A model generated the notes under the pieces. The model did no database searches. It worked only from the letters and a program-made list of their open reading frames with translations, and had not been told where the DNA came from. From Glaciecola sp048820975 (GTDB lineage: Bacteria; Pseudomonadota; Gammaproteobacteria; Enterobacterales; Alteromonadaceae): a DNA stretch of 64,000 nucleotides. Of this stretch, positions 54,069 through 63,987 are shown in pieces. The stretch lies in contig NZ_JBMEUF010000002.1 of assembly GCF_048820975.1 (NCBI RefSeq), forward strand, positions 653,109 to 717,108, in the 5' to 3' direction. Both the position numbers and the translations under genes were made by a program. Each line of letters begins with the position of its first letter. Position 1 is the first letter of the stretch.

Positions 54069-57000
54069 TCAAAGTGCTCTTGGGGTAGCCGAGTTAGTGT
54101 GCCAATCAAACTTTTCATTCTTACAGGCAGCTTCTCACCCTGAAGAACTGGTGCGCCAAGCATACTTTTTGGCTTATCAAGCCATCGCAATTACTGACGA
54201 ATGCTCTATGGCAGGCGTTGTAAGGGCCTATACAGAAATAAAAGATAACCATATTCCCATTAAATTAATTGTAGGAAGCTTGTTTAAATTTGAACAACAA
54301 ACTTTGGTGTTTATATGCCCGAATAAAGACGCATATAAGGAATGCTGCCGAATAATCACAAATGCCCGGCGCAGAGCCAGTAAAGGCGAATATGAGTTAT
54401 CTGAATGGGACATTAGATCATTGCGCCATTGTTTTTGTATTTGGCTACCCAGTGGTACTGAGCACGACGAACAAAAGGCTTTGTGGTTATCAAAACACTT
54501 TAAAGAACGATTGTTCTTAGGGGTGAAGCGTTGGTTACTCGCCAACGAGCAAGATTATATCAGCCATTGCCAAAGCTTAAGTGAGCGGTTTTCAATTGAT
54601 ATTGTTGCTACCTCAGCGCCTTTAATGCATGACCCAACCCGCTTCCCTTTATACCAATGCTTACAAGCCACCTATTATGGCTGTAGCATTGAACAACTAG
54701 GGCGTAAAAGCTTAAGCAATGCTGAGGCTTGTTTACGTCCAATTAGTAAGCTCAAAAGCTTATACCCCATTGAATGGCTAAATAACGCTTGTTTGTTAGC
54801 CCAAGCCTGTCATTTTCAGTTATCAGAACTTGCTTATGAATATCCTGCGGAAGTAGTAGCAAAAGGGATGTCACCCACAGAATATTTACGCGTATTAGTT
54901 GAGCAAGGCATAAAAAAACGATTTCCCGATGGGCTGCCTTTAGAAATTAGAGCCATTATAGAAAAGGAAATGACCTTAATTAGAGATCAAGCTTACGAGC
55001 ATTTCTTTTTAACCATTCACGACATCGTAAAGTTTGCGCAAAGCCGTAATATTTTGTACCAAGGCCGAGGCTCAGCCGCTAACTCAATAGTGTGCTATTG
55101 CCTTGAAATTACCGCCGTAGACCCTAGGCAAATTAACGTGTTGTTTGAGCGTTTTATTTCTAAAGAGCGCAATGAGCCCCCTGATATTGACGTAGATTTT
55201 GAGCACGAACGCCGCGAAGAAGTCATTCAGTATATTTATCAAAAATATGGGCGTGAACGCACAGCGCTAGCCGCAACCGTGGTGTGCTATCGCTTTAAAA
55301 GCGCCCTACGAGAAGCAGGAAAATCTTTAGGCTTAAATATTACTGACCTTGATTTCTTTATTAAAAATATAAACCGGCGTGATCAATCACTAAGTTGGCA
55401 GTCGCAATTAAGCGAATTGGGGATAGAGCCTGAATCTTCTTTAGGTAATAAGTTCGTGCATTTAGTTGAACAACTCATTGGCTTTCCCCGCCATTTGTCG
55501 CAGCATGTAGGCGGCTTTGTAATATCGGCAGGGCCATTATACGAATTGGTCCCAGTAGAAAATGCCGCCATGCCCGAACGTACCGTTATTCAATGGGATA
55601 AAGACGACTTAGAAAGTTTGCAGTTATTGAAGGTAGATGTGCTAGCGCTTGGCATGCTAAGCGCCATTCGAAAAAGTTTTGATATGCTCTCAAAGCATTA
55701 CGAACAAGACTGCGACATCGCCTTTATTACCGCTCTAGGCGATGATCCACAAGTGTACAAGCAAATTTGTACTGCCGACACCGTTGGCTTGTTTCAAATT
55801 GAATCGCGCGCACAAATGTCAATGCTGCCCCGCTTGAAGCCTAAGTCTTATTACGACTTAGTGATTCAAATTGCCATAGTAAGGCCAGGCCCTATTCAAG
55901 GTGACATGGTTCACCCATTTTTAAAACGTCGCGACGGCAAAGAAAAGGTTAGCTACCCTTCAGCTGCAGTAAAACGGGTACTTGAACGCACAATGGGTGT
56001 GCCTATTTTCCAAGAACAAGTTATTCAATTGGCTATGGTGGCGGCAGGTTTTACTGGCGGTGAAGCTGACCAACTTCGCCGTGCCATGGCTAGCTGGAAG
56101 AAAAACGGTGAACTTGGCAAGTTTAGACAAAAACTCACAAAGGGAATGACCGAACGCGGCTATAGCATTGAGTATGCTGAGCGGCTATTTGAACAAATAC
56201 GTGGCTTTGGTGTGTACGGTTTCCCAGAGTCTCATTCAGCGTCGTTTGCAGTGTTAGCCTATGTGTCAGCATGGCTTAAGCATTATTATCCAGCCGTATT
56301 TTATGTAGGTTTGCTAAATAGTTTGCCGATGGGCTTTTATAGCCCATCGCAGTTAGTGCAAGACGCAAAAAGACATCATATACAAATTTTCCCCTGTTGC
56401 GTTAAGGCCTCTGACTATGACCACAAATTGGTAAAACATAAGGGGGAATTTGCCATACGCCTTGGCTTGCGTTTAGTGAAAGGTCTTAAAAAAACATCTA
56501 TTGAGACCTTACTTGAGTACAGGTGCAGCAATGCATTGCTAAGTATTACTGATTTAAGAAGAACACTCATTCCCAGCCCTTGCTTACAAGCCTTAGCCAG
56601 TGCGGGAGCGCTATCTAGTTTTGGGCACGACCGCTTCAATAGCCGCTGGCAGCTTATGGATGATTTACCGAATACTCCCTTATTTGCCAACGTAGCAGAA
56701 TCTTCACCTACTAACTACGTTCAACAGCCCAGTTTATTTGACGATTTAGTTGAAGACTACGCCAGCACCGGCCTAAGTATAAATTCGCACCCAATATCAT
56801 TACTGCAAAACGCCGCTTTATTACCTAAATTCACCTTGGCAAAAGATTTGGCCCTAAAGAGCCATCAGTCTTTGATTACCGTGATTGGAGTGGTGTCATG
56901 TAAGCAAAGCCCAGGTACTGCTAGCGGTGTTACATTTATTACCCTTGAAGATCATACTGGTAATAGCAATGTGCTTATTTGGCAGCGTAGCGCACGAGCC

Positions 57001-57153
57001 CAAAAGAATGCCTATTTGAACGCCAAGGTACTTATGGTAAAAGGTATATTAGAACGGGGAGATGGCGGAGTTGAGCATATAATTGCTGGCAAGCTTATAG
57101 ATATGAGTCATCTACTAAAACAACTTGCCATTAACGCTCGTGAGTTTCACTAA
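54052..57153 (+). CDS. dnaE2: Error-prone DNA polymerase DnaE2 (ImuC)
   Basis: A 1033-residue C-family polymerase. N-terminal PHP domain (FLQAASHPEELVRQAY, AITDECSMAGV), polymerase core with GRGSAANSIVCY and the catalytic PDIDVDF (near residue 377), RPGPIQGDMVHPFLKRR, RRAMASWKKNGELGKF, and a C-terminal OB-fold-like end. QPSLF near residue 892 resembles a sliding-clamp-binding motif. It copies past DNA damage under SOS with ImuA and ImuB. Length and motifs are those of DnaE2, not replicative DnaE. Confidence 0.95.
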   Translation: MDISSNQSALGVAELVCQSNFSFLQAASHPEELVRQAYFLAYQAIAITDECSMAGVVRAYTEIKDNHIPIKLIVGSLFKFEQQTLVFICPNKDAYKECCRIITNARRRASKGEYELSEWDIRSLRHCFCIWLPSGTEHDEQKALWLSKHFKERLFLGVKRWLLANEQDYISHCQSLSERFSIDIVATSAPLMHDPTRFPLYQCLQATYYGCSIEQLGRKSLSNAEACLRPISKLKSLYPIEWLNNACLLAQACHFQLSELAYEYPAEVVAKGMSPTEYLRVLVEQGIKKRFPDGLPLEIRAIIEKEMTLIRDQAYEHFFLTIHDIVKFAQSRNILYQGRGSAANSIVCYCLEITAVDPRQINVLFERFISKERNEPPDIDVDFEHERREEVIQYIYQKYGRERTALAATVVCYRFKSALREAGKSLGLNITDLDFFIKNINRRDQSLSWQSQLSELGIEPESSLGNKFVHLVEQLIGFPRHLSQHVGGFVISAGPLYELVPVENAAMPERTVIQWDKDDLESLQLLKVDVLALGMLSAIRKSFDMLSKHYEQDCDIAFITALGDDPQVYKQICTADTVGLFQIESRAQMSMLPRLKPKSYYDLVIQIAIVRPGPIQGDMVHPFLKRRDGKEKVSYPSAAVKRVLERTMGVPIFQEQVIQLAMVAAGFTGGEADQLRRAMASWKKNGELGKFRQKLTKGMTERGYSIEYAERLFEQIRGFGVYGFPESHSASFAVLAYVSAWLKHYYPAVFYVGLLNSLPMGFYSPSQLVQDAKRHHIQIFPCCVKASDYDHKLVKHKGEFAIRLGLRLVKGLKKTSIETLLEYRCSNALLSITDLRRTLIPSPCLQALASAGALSSFGHDRFNSRWQLMDDLPNTPLFANVAESSPTNYVQQPSLFDDLVEDYASTGLSINSHPISLLQNAALLPKFTLAKDLALKSHQSLITVIGVVSCKQSPGTASGVTFITLEDHTGNSNVLIWQRSARAQKNAYLNAKVLMVKGILERGDGGVEHIIAGKLIDMSHLLKQLAINAREFH

Positions 57154-57156
57154 GCC

Positions 57157-59295
57157 TTAGTAAACTTGGCTTAGCCCTTCTAACTTAATTAACTTAGTTT
57201 TAAGTTGCTGCTGATTTATTAGCGCGAGTTTTTTACGTTCTTTATCCATTGACAACTCACCGCTTAAATCACCAATGGGCATAGCATACACTTGCGATTC
57301 ACCATTTAATAAGTTTGTACGTAGCACGTCTTTATTATTTGATGCATCAACCTGATACACATAGTTACCTAAAATAAATAGGCAACTAATACATGAATTA
57401 TGCTGCAAAGAAATTGAAATGGTTGGATTTCTATTCTCAAACTCAACCCTTGCCTTATTATTCAAATCTATGATGAACTTGGCTCTATAACTCGCATTAC
57501 CCTCATTGGTACTGGTTCTAAGCACTAAGTTACGAACGTACTTAGCATTAGCTTTAACTAAGCTTAATTGCTTATTTTGAAAATTAAATTCGTATACGCC
57601 TTTTGTTTTATTAATGGGTTCTGCATAAAACTCAAGGTTACCGCTTTCGTTGAATAATAATTGGCTAATTTTTGGCAAAGTCAGCGTAATATAGTCTAGC
57701 TCTTTGGTTTCAATGTTGAATGAAAAAGGCCTTTGATTTACCAAGCCAACAAGTATATTTTCATCAAAGTTTGACACCAGTTCGTCAATTTGGCTTGCTC
57801 CGTCAAAGCGAATAAGCTCACTTTCGATGTACTGGTTTTGCTTGAGTTCAGCCATAATAATCACGTTGCTATCGCCTGATTGGCGAGAAAAAATTAAGCG
57901 ATTATTTTGAATAATAGGCAGTGATTCTGACAGGGGAAAGCCATTGCTTACACTGCTAAACACATGGTTATTTTCAGTATTGAAAGGTTCATCAATAAGG
58001 TGGAGTTTAGATACGCCTCGTGTATTTGACACAATAAAGCATGCTTCTCCACAATCAGCTATTAGGCCTTTCACATCTTCCGCTTGCGTGACCCACGAAC
58101 TCAATGTTTTAGAATTAACTTGGTAGGAATACATTTTTGACTGATTATCTGAAAACGTAAAGCGAGTACCACTTACGTTCCAAACACCTGCTTGTAAATT
58201 TCCCGCTAGCTTAGAAATTTGACTCGCTTGTACAGCAATACCTGAGCCAGTTTCACCTTGCTCAACCAGTTCATAAATATAGAAATCATTAGCATTGGAA
58301 ACAGCAACAAAAGCATCTTTATTCTGCGGCTTAGGCCAAAAGCCTTGAACACTGAAACTACTGTTGGCAGCCTCTACTAGCGAATTTTGTAATTCAGTAT
58401 ATGTGCGAATATCTTGTGTGCGTAAGTTGATTATATCAATGCGTTGGCTAGGTTTGTGTAATGCGTAAACTTCGAGGTCATGATTGTATATCCCTAATAT
58501 TTCATATTCATTAAGTGCAGTGTATGAATAGTTAGTTAAGAAAAAATTATGGTTTTTATCGAATTCCAGCGCATAAAAGACTGAAGCATCGTTACGCATA
58601 ACCAAGAGTGTATTTAAACGGCTCGACCACCAAAATTTATCATCTAAAACACTTTTAATAACAAAACTTTTACGCAAGCGTGTACTCACATTTTCAAAGA
58701 GTAAGGTGGTTGAACCCTTACTTTCATCAGGCATTACACTTATATTTAGTAAGTCATTATAAAGATAGTGAGCATTCACTTTATTTGTGTTGAAAACACT
58801 TAGCTCAGACTTTACAATCGCAGTTTCATCATCATTTTCCTTGCTATCAATATTTGACAATAAGTAAAACATGAGTAATATTAGACCAACGGTTACGAGT
58901 AACCCGAAAATGAAAATTTTGTTGCGATACTTTTGAAATGAAGTTTGAATAATAGTTGAGCTAAGCACTACATTTGGGATGAGTAAATAACCCTTAGTTG
59001 GAATAGTTTTAACGTAGCTTGGGTTTCTTGCGTTGTCGTTTAATACTTCCCTGGTTTTTTTAACCATAGCACGCAATGCTTCATCACTTGGGGTCTTGTT
59101 CGGCCACAAAGTACTGAGTACCGTTTGCTTAGAAACAACCTCGCCGTTGTACTTAATAAGTAACAACAGGAACTGGAAAATCAGAGGCTCAATATTCACC
59201 TCTTTACCGTGCACATGTAAGCGGCCAGATGTACAATCAAGTTCGCAATCAGCGAATTTGGCAAGCTTGTGTTTTAGGTCAATATCAACTGCCAT
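57157..59295 (-). CDS. ToxR/CadC-like transmembrane winged-helix regulator
   Basis: A 712-residue protein. Residues 1-105 form an OmpR-type winged helix (GEVVSKQTVLSTLWPNKTPS, AMVKKTREVLNDN, YVKTIPTKGYLL). One membrane helix follows near 125-150 (IFIFGLLVTVGLILLMFYLL), then about 560 residues in the periplasm, rich in beta strands and probably propeller-like. It should sense an envelope signal and bind DNA from the membrane. Start ATG 59295 follows GGAG; an earlier in-frame codon at 59352 is less likely. The target genes are unknown; the gene converges with dnaE2. Confidence 0.8.
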   Translation of the reverse strand: MAVDIDLKHKLAKFADCELDCTSGRLHVHGKEVNIEPLIFQFLLLLIKYNGEVVSKQTVLSTLWPNKTPSDEALRAMVKKTREVLNDNARNPSYVKTIPTKGYLLIPNVVLSSTIIQTSFQKYRNKIFIFGLLVTVGLILLMFYLLSNIDSKENDDETAIVKSELSVFNTNKVNAHYLYNDLLNISVMPDESKGSTTLLFENVSTRLRKSFVIKSVLDDKFWWSSRLNTLLVMRNDASVFYALEFDKNHNFFLTNYSYTALNEYEILGIYNHDLEVYALHKPSQRIDIINLRTQDIRTYTELQNSLVEAANSSFSVQGFWPKPQNKDAFVAVSNANDFYIYELVEQGETGSGIAVQASQISKLAGNLQAGVWNVSGTRFTFSDNQSKMYSYQVNSKTLSSWVTQAEDVKGLIADCGEACFIVSNTRGVSKLHLIDEPFNTENNHVFSSVSNGFPLSESLPIIQNNRLIFSRQSGDSNVIIMAELKQNQYIESELIRFDGASQIDELVSNFDENILVGLVNQRPFSFNIETKELDYITLTLPKISQLLFNESGNLEFYAEPINKTKGVYEFNFQNKQLSLVKANAKYVRNLVLRTSTNEGNASYRAKFIIDLNNKARVEFENRNPTISISLQHNSCISCLFILGNYVYQVDASNNKDVLRTNLLNGESQVYAMPIGDLSGELSMDKERKKLALINQQQLKTKLIKLEGLSQVY

Positions 59296-59969
59296 TAAGG
59301 TTTTTTCTCCAAAAAAATACCTAGCTGTGACTATATGTGAACAAGCATACACCCCGCATATTTAAAAGCAACTCCAATATTAATTCACGCTCAATTTATT
59401 AAAAAATCACGTTTATTTACGTACTTTTAATCCATCAAGTAAATTTACCAGCAGCTTAAAAAACGAAATATTTGCGATAAGAAAACGCTTCGAGATATGC
59501 TAAACACTAGGCTAAATACGCAGCTTTTGTCATGGTTAATTCTTTATCAAATTCGGCTGGGTCACACAAAGTCACTCAAGGTTTTATATGCAGTTCAGCT
59601 CACTTAACAAAAGTGAAAATTGCTTACTTTCGCGGTAATATTTCATATATTAGTCTCGCTCTCGCTTGCACGAATTTGCTAATAGAAATCACGTTGATCA
59701 GCATACCATTTCCATTTTTTAAACCGCCTTTTGCACTTAGATGATGCAAGAAAAAAGCGTTGTAATTTACTAAATCATTTTGTTAGATGGGATGGGTTAG
59801 TAACTACTAACCCATATGTCACTTATGCATTTATATACTAAAGTTGAGCACCAGACTTGCATTACATATACACAGGACTATGATGGTGACTTACAAGTTA
59901 TAAGTTATTTCTTAACAGGGCTTGTTTCAATAATGCTTTAACTATTTCAAAAATGGAGCGCAATTTAGT
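59296..59969. other. 674-base gap with a strong dyad
   Basis: No convincing gene. A 24-base inverted repeat, ATGGGTTAGTA-AC-TACTAACCCAT, lies at 59792-59815 without a T run, about 155 bases before the next gene; it could be an operator. The rest is AT-rich and looks like decayed or regulatory sequence. Confidence 0.5.
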
Positions 59970-60803
59970 ATGCGGACATTGGGCCAATTAAAACAAATAG
60001 GTCAATTACTAGCTTTTAGTTTTTTTTGTTGTAGTTTAAGTTTTAATTTACAAGCTACTTCAGAACTTGAACTTAAACCTAATGAGCTCAAAACAGATAA
60101 TGTGATTAAAACTTACGTTATTGGGATTTCCGATATAAATCACTATCCTTACTTTTCTCTTGTTAAATCAGAAAACCGAGGGTTTGCTTGGTCCATTCTC
60201 GAGAGTTTTGCCCAGCAACATAACATCACATTTAGTTATAAAGTTGTTCCCCTAACCAAACTGCAATTAGAGCTAGAGAAAGGAGAAATTGATTTTATAT
60301 TTCCCGACAACCCTAAATTTAATAAATTTAAAGACAAAGCAAATCCTAATATCTATAGCTCACCAATAGCACAAGCCGTGGCTGTTACATACACTAGTAA
60401 GCAAAAGCAGCATTACACGATTGATCAAGTAAAAAAAGTCGCCATACCTTTTGGTTACACATCATGGCAGTGGTCTGAAGTTATTCGACAATACAACATT
60501 CAAACCGTGCCCGTAAGAGATCTGTTTCAAGGTTTGTATGCGCTGCGCATTAGTAACATCGATGCGACCGACATCGAATACAACATAGCCCAGCATATTA
60601 CAAATCAAAGCTCCTATTGGAGCCAAATGACACTCGCTAAAGACCTACCTAGCACGAAGGTTGACTACCATCTATCAAGTATAAAACACATTGGTGTATT
60701 ACAAGATATTAGCCAATTTGTAAGTAGTAATCCGGAATTAATTTTAGAACTTAAAAACAAGTACAATATTAAATATTACGATGAAGTATTTCCCGAAGAA
60801 TAA
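59970..60803 (+). CDS. Periplasmic binding protein-like (SBP family 3) protein
   Basis: A 277-residue exported protein with a signal peptide (LLAFSFFCCSLSFNLQATS) and a fold like amino-acid-type periplasmic binding proteins: YVIGISDINHYPYFSL, GFAWSILESFAQQHNITF, LEKGEIDFIFPDN and a second lobe. No transporter genes are adjacent. The diguanylate cyclase gene follows by 56 bases, so it may feed a sensory rather than a transport path. The ligand is unknown. Confidence 0.7.
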   Translation: MRTLGQLKQIGQLLAFSFFCCSLSFNLQATSELELKPNELKTDNVIKTYVIGISDINHYPYFSLVKSENRGFAWSILESFAQQHNITFSYKVVPLTKLQLELEKGEIDFIFPDNPKFNKFKDKANPNIYSSPIAQAVAVTYTSKQKQHYTIDQVKKVAIPFGYTSWQWSEVIRQYNIQTVPVRDLFQGLYALRISNIDATDIEYNIAQHITNQSSYWSQMTLAKDLPSTKVDYHLSSIKHIGVLQDISQFVSSNPELILELKNKYNIKYYDEVFPEE

Positions 60804-60859
60804 ATTTCCTGTTTTCGTGTAAACTAAGAAAAAATACTTAGTTAGTTAAAGGAAAAACG

Positions 60860-61876
60860 ATGGCTGATAGTGATCTAGAAAAATCATTTTTGACATTGAA
60901 GCAAACAATCCCCTTAATGCTCAAGCATAACATTTCTGCCATTCCTACAAATTATGCATTGTGGTACACCTATGTGGCCAATGAATCAGCTGAACTAAAA
61001 GCGTCGCTTGATGATGTGCTAGCTAATAACGTTCAATTATCAGAAGCTAAAACTAAAGATTTGTATAGAACGTACTTAGCCGAAACTGAAGAAGTTTCGG
61101 CATGGGAACTACGTCAATCTTTAGAAGCAATGTTACTTGAACTCTCGCAATCTTTAAAAGACACGCAGTCTGAAACCACTAGCTTCAAAAACATTATGGA
61201 CAACTGTGTTGACGACTTAGTGAAAGTAGAAAGAGAAGGTTTATCAATAGATGAGGTCATGGCTTTGGTGCGAAATCTTGTAAAAGATACCCAAAATATA
61301 CGCCGCAGTACTATTAGTTTTAATGCAGCCTTAACCGAAGCGCAAAGTGAGATCGAGACCTTACGTGCTCAACTGGAACAAAGCCAACATGAAGCGCTTT
61401 TTGATAGTTTAACGGGCTTGTGCAACAGGCGTTATTTTGATGAAGAGCTTGCCACGCAATCGTTAAAACCGAACCTGTTTTTACTCTTAGTTGACTTAGA
61501 CCACTTCAAAAAAGTAAACGATACCTACGGTCATGTGATGGGTGATTTAGTACTTAAGGCAACCGCACGTAAACTTCAGGCAACGTGCCGCGATGGTGCG
61601 CAAGCCTTTCGATTTGGCGGTGAAGAATTTGCCGTAATTATCCCCAATTCAAGTTTCGCACGTGCTCGTGGTATAGCAGAATCAATGCGCAAAGCGGTTG
61701 AGAAAATACGCGTAAAAGATAAACGCTCAGGGGAAATATTAGGTGATATTGCAGCGTCCTTTGGTGTTGCAGAGCTGACTAAAGGCATGAACCCATTGGC
61801 CTTAATAGAAAAAGCCGACAAACAACTATATGAAGCTAAGCGTTTAGGCCGTAATCGCGTTATGCCAATGAGCTAA
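60860..61876 (+). CDS. Soluble diguanylate cyclase (GGDEF)
   Basis: A 338-residue protein with a helical N-terminal domain (LPLMLKHNISAIPTNYALWYTY-type region), a coiled coil (residues 110-180) and a GGDEF domain with intact FGGEEF, DLDHFKKVNDTYGH and a late YEAKRLGRNRV. It should make c-di-GMP. The inhibitory site reads RDGA in place of RxxD, so feedback inhibition is probably lost. AAAGGA precedes the ATG. It may be cotranscribed with the binding-like protein upstream. Confidence 0.9.
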   Translation: MADSDLEKSFLTLKQTIPLMLKHNISAIPTNYALWYTYVANESAELKASLDDVLANNVQLSEAKTKDLYRTYLAETEEVSAWELRQSLEAMLLELSQSLKDTQSETTSFKNIMDNCVDDLVKVEREGLSIDEVMALVRNLVKDTQNIRRSTISFNAALTEAQSEIETLRAQLEQSQHEALFDSLTGLCNRRYFDEELATQSLKPNLFLLLVDLDHFKKVNDTYGHVMGDLVLKATARKLQATCRDGAQAFRFGGEEFAVIIPNSSFARARGIAESMRKAVEKIRVKDKRSGEILGDIAASFGVAELTKGMNPLALIEKADKQLYEAKRLGRNRVMPMS

Positions 61877-61887
61877 ATCTCAAGCGT

Positions 61888-63612
61888 TTAGCTTTCTTTA
61901 TTGCTCGCCTTGTATGTGTACATTCGTTTATCTGCAAGGCTAATGCAGTCATACACAGAACTTTCTTCAAGGCTAGTTGCAATACCAAAACTTAAACCCG
62001 CCCATTGCCAGGTTCTGCCAAGCTCGGCTGACAAGGTCTCCATTATTCTCCAAGCTTTGGCTTCGAGTTCTTCTGTTTCAGCTACAGAATGACTATTGAG
62101 TAGCGCAATAAATTCGTCGCCACCTGAGCGATACACTCCACCATAAGCACTTAAGGATTGCTTCATCAAATTAGCTGTTTTAATGATGAGCTTATCACCC
62201 TCTTGATGGCCCTTTTTGTCATTTACCATTTTTAAGCCATCTAAATCTACATAAACAACCACATAAAACTCTTCAAGATTTGTAACACTTTCATTAAGTG
62301 CAAAACGATTGCCTAACTGCGTCATAACATCGATTCGCGATAAATATTGATGCTTATCAAAATCGACACGTTTCAGCCTAAACCACTCTGACAAACATAA
62401 CAAAATACAAATGCAATCTATTGACAGAGCAACCACTACTACTGACTCTGAATATGCTAGCGCACCAAAAAACTGGCTGTGCGCCGCAATATAGTATGCT
62501 AAAGACGCACTATATAATAGATTCCCCAGTAAAAAGTATTTAGCCCTATAGTCACGTTTTTTCAGCATAAAAACGGCAACAGTAAGCGTCACTACCACCC
62601 AGAAGCTAGCTAATATATGCGATAGCCAAAAAGCATAGGTGAACGGTATCAAACAATTCACTATGCCAACTAATACAGCGCCAATACTTAAATATCTTAG
62701 AAACTTGTACAGCTTTTTATGGTTTAGCTTACAGTCAAAAAGAGCGCACACAAACTGCGAAGCACAAGCAATAGCGTAAGGAAAAATGAGTATGCCCCAA
62801 TAAGTGCTGTTAATACTTAAATTAAGTGTATCGTCTATTAAACCAGACGCCGCAGCCCAACCAATGCCATGCAAACCTAAATAACCCGCACAGCTTATGG
62901 ATACTATTTTACGCGTCCCGACATATACTAGAGCTGCTAATAGCGCTAACACGAGCATGGTTGTTATACCGGCAATAGAAAGTGCATTATTTAAGTTTTG
63001 ATATTGGTAAAAATCTTCAGGACCAGAAATTGTTATCGAAACAGGCGTGGCAAACTTATCGGCGCTAATAAGCAACCAAAGCTCAACTTCAGTATTTTTT
63101 TGTATATGTATATCAACAGCTTGGTAGTGCAACAAGCGTGGTAGAGAATCATCTGTGAGTTGTGAAAAATCTTTTAACTGGGAAATATTTTGCTCTTGGT
63201 TTGTATAATGTACGTAACCCAAATCAACAAAATTTGAATTCACTGTTAGGAACAGCGCTTCGTTGTCTGACTTATTTTGTAGCACTAGTTTTGCGATATA
63301 AGCCCCTGACTTGCCGCCTATTGATTCAAGCAGTGGGAGCTTATTGTAGTCCAGTTTAAGCTGGTTAACACGGCTTAACGGCGTGTTGTATTGAGTGTTT
63401 TCGGTAAGGGGAATAATGCGCCATAAGTAAGTATCTTCAACTATAAGTTCCTTACCATGAAATACTATTGGCTGTTCGGCAAATGCAGGTTGTATATAAC
63501 TGAGAATGAGTATATTGACCGCGCTAATAAATCTTAAACAACATGTCACGATAAAACCCCGAGCTAAATTTAAAGTAAAAGGCGTTAGCCTATTTCGTAT
63601 TGCCTCGCGCAC
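61888..63612 (-). CDS. 7TM-DISM-type membrane diguanylate cyclase
   Basis: A 574-residue protein. A signal-like segment ends near PAFAEQ, then a periplasmic beta-sandwich (7TMR-DISMED2-like, residues 45-195), seven membrane helices (200-395) and a GGDEF domain with intact SGGDEF and DLDGLKMVNDKKGHQEGD. The inhibitory RxxD is absent (SAYG). The extracellular domain may bind a carbohydrate. The start is uncertain: GTG 63612 is the longest, with a weak ribosome site; the signal peptide would also work from a later start. Confidence 0.85.
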   Translation of the reverse strand: MREAIRNRLTPFTLNLARGFIVTCCLRFISAVNILILSYIQPAFAEQPIVFHGKELIVEDTYLWRIIPLTENTQYNTPLSRVNQLKLDYNKLPLLESIGGKSGAYIAKLVLQNKSDNEALFLTVNSNFVDLGYVHYTNQEQNISQLKDFSQLTDDSLPRLLHYQAVDIHIQKNTEVELWLLISADKFATPVSITISGPEDFYQYQNLNNALSIAGITTMLVLALLAALVYVGTRKIVSISCAGYLGLHGIGWAAASGLIDDTLNLSINSTYWGILIFPYAIACASQFVCALFDCKLNHKKLYKFLRYLSIGAVLVGIVNCLIPFTYAFWLSHILASFWVVVTLTVAVFMLKKRDYRAKYFLLGNLLYSASLAYYIAAHSQFFGALAYSESVVVVALSIDCICILLCLSEWFRLKRVDFDKHQYLSRIDVMTQLGNRFALNESVTNLEEFYVVVYVDLDGLKMVNDKKGHQEGDKLIIKTANLMKQSLSAYGGVYRSGGDEFIALLNSHSVAETEELEAKAWRIMETLSAELGRTWQWAGLSFGIATSLEESSVYDCISLADKRMYTYKASNKES

Positions 63613-63767
63613 TGAACTTCGTCAGTATAAAATTTAGACACAATACTTTATAACATACTTTAGCTCTGTACATAATATAAACTAAATATATTTACTTTTA
63701 AGCTCCTTTTACGTTTCAGAAATAATATTTCGTCGAATTTCTGACTCAATTATACTTCTTCAATCTA

Positions 63768-63819
63768 GCCCCGAATGGGGTCGCCGCTAATGCGGGTCAC
63801 TTTTGTGCAGACGTAAAAA
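63768..63819 (-). repeat. 52-bp direct repeat, copy 1
   Basis: Matches 63949-64000 at 51 of 52 bases (G/T at 63795 and 63976), 181 bases apart. On the minus strand it contains a 5S rRNA-like segment (AAAAGTGACCCGCATTAGCG) followed by a CCCCATTCGGGG hairpin. Confidence 0.9.
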
Positions 63820-63847
63820 AACCCGCTAGCGTATGCTATGCGGGTTT
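63815..63847 (-). terminator. Intrinsic terminator on the minus strand
   Basis: The minus strand has AAACCCGC paired with GCGGGTTT, an inner TAGC/GCTA pairing, then seven T residues. It would end a transcript coming from the right, such as an rRNA operon. Confidence 0.85.
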
Positions 63848-63879
63848 CTGCTCTTTAATTAAAGGCTATAGGAGTCCCG

Positions 63880-63987
63880 GTTACCGGCAAGGGCGGATGT
63901 GCTACTCTCGCATGGGCTTTCTATTGCCAAAGGCCCACACTCACCCTTGCCCCGAATGGGGTCGCCGCTAATGCGTGTCACTTTTGT
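63880..63987 (-). ncRNA. 5S rRNA-like element (degenerate or 5S-derived)
   Basis: Reading leftward, AAAAGTGACACGCATTAGCG resembles the 5S rRNA segment GAAGTGAAACGC(A/C)GTAGCGC; then come a CCCCATTCGGGG insertion, GGGTGAGTGTGGGC, a 15-base loop region, and GCCCATGCGAGAGTAG, the last being the 5S loop E strand and helix IV/V. Outer arms GGCAAGGG and CCCTTGCC pair perfectly. The 5' half of 5S is not recognisable. It could be a 5S pseudogene at the end of an rrn operon or a 5S-derived RNA. No claim of function. Confidence 0.45.

Noticed and set aside
59532..59744. 70-codon plus-strand open frame in the 59296-59969 gap
   Set aside because: Composition is not protein-like and there is no ribosome site or known family.
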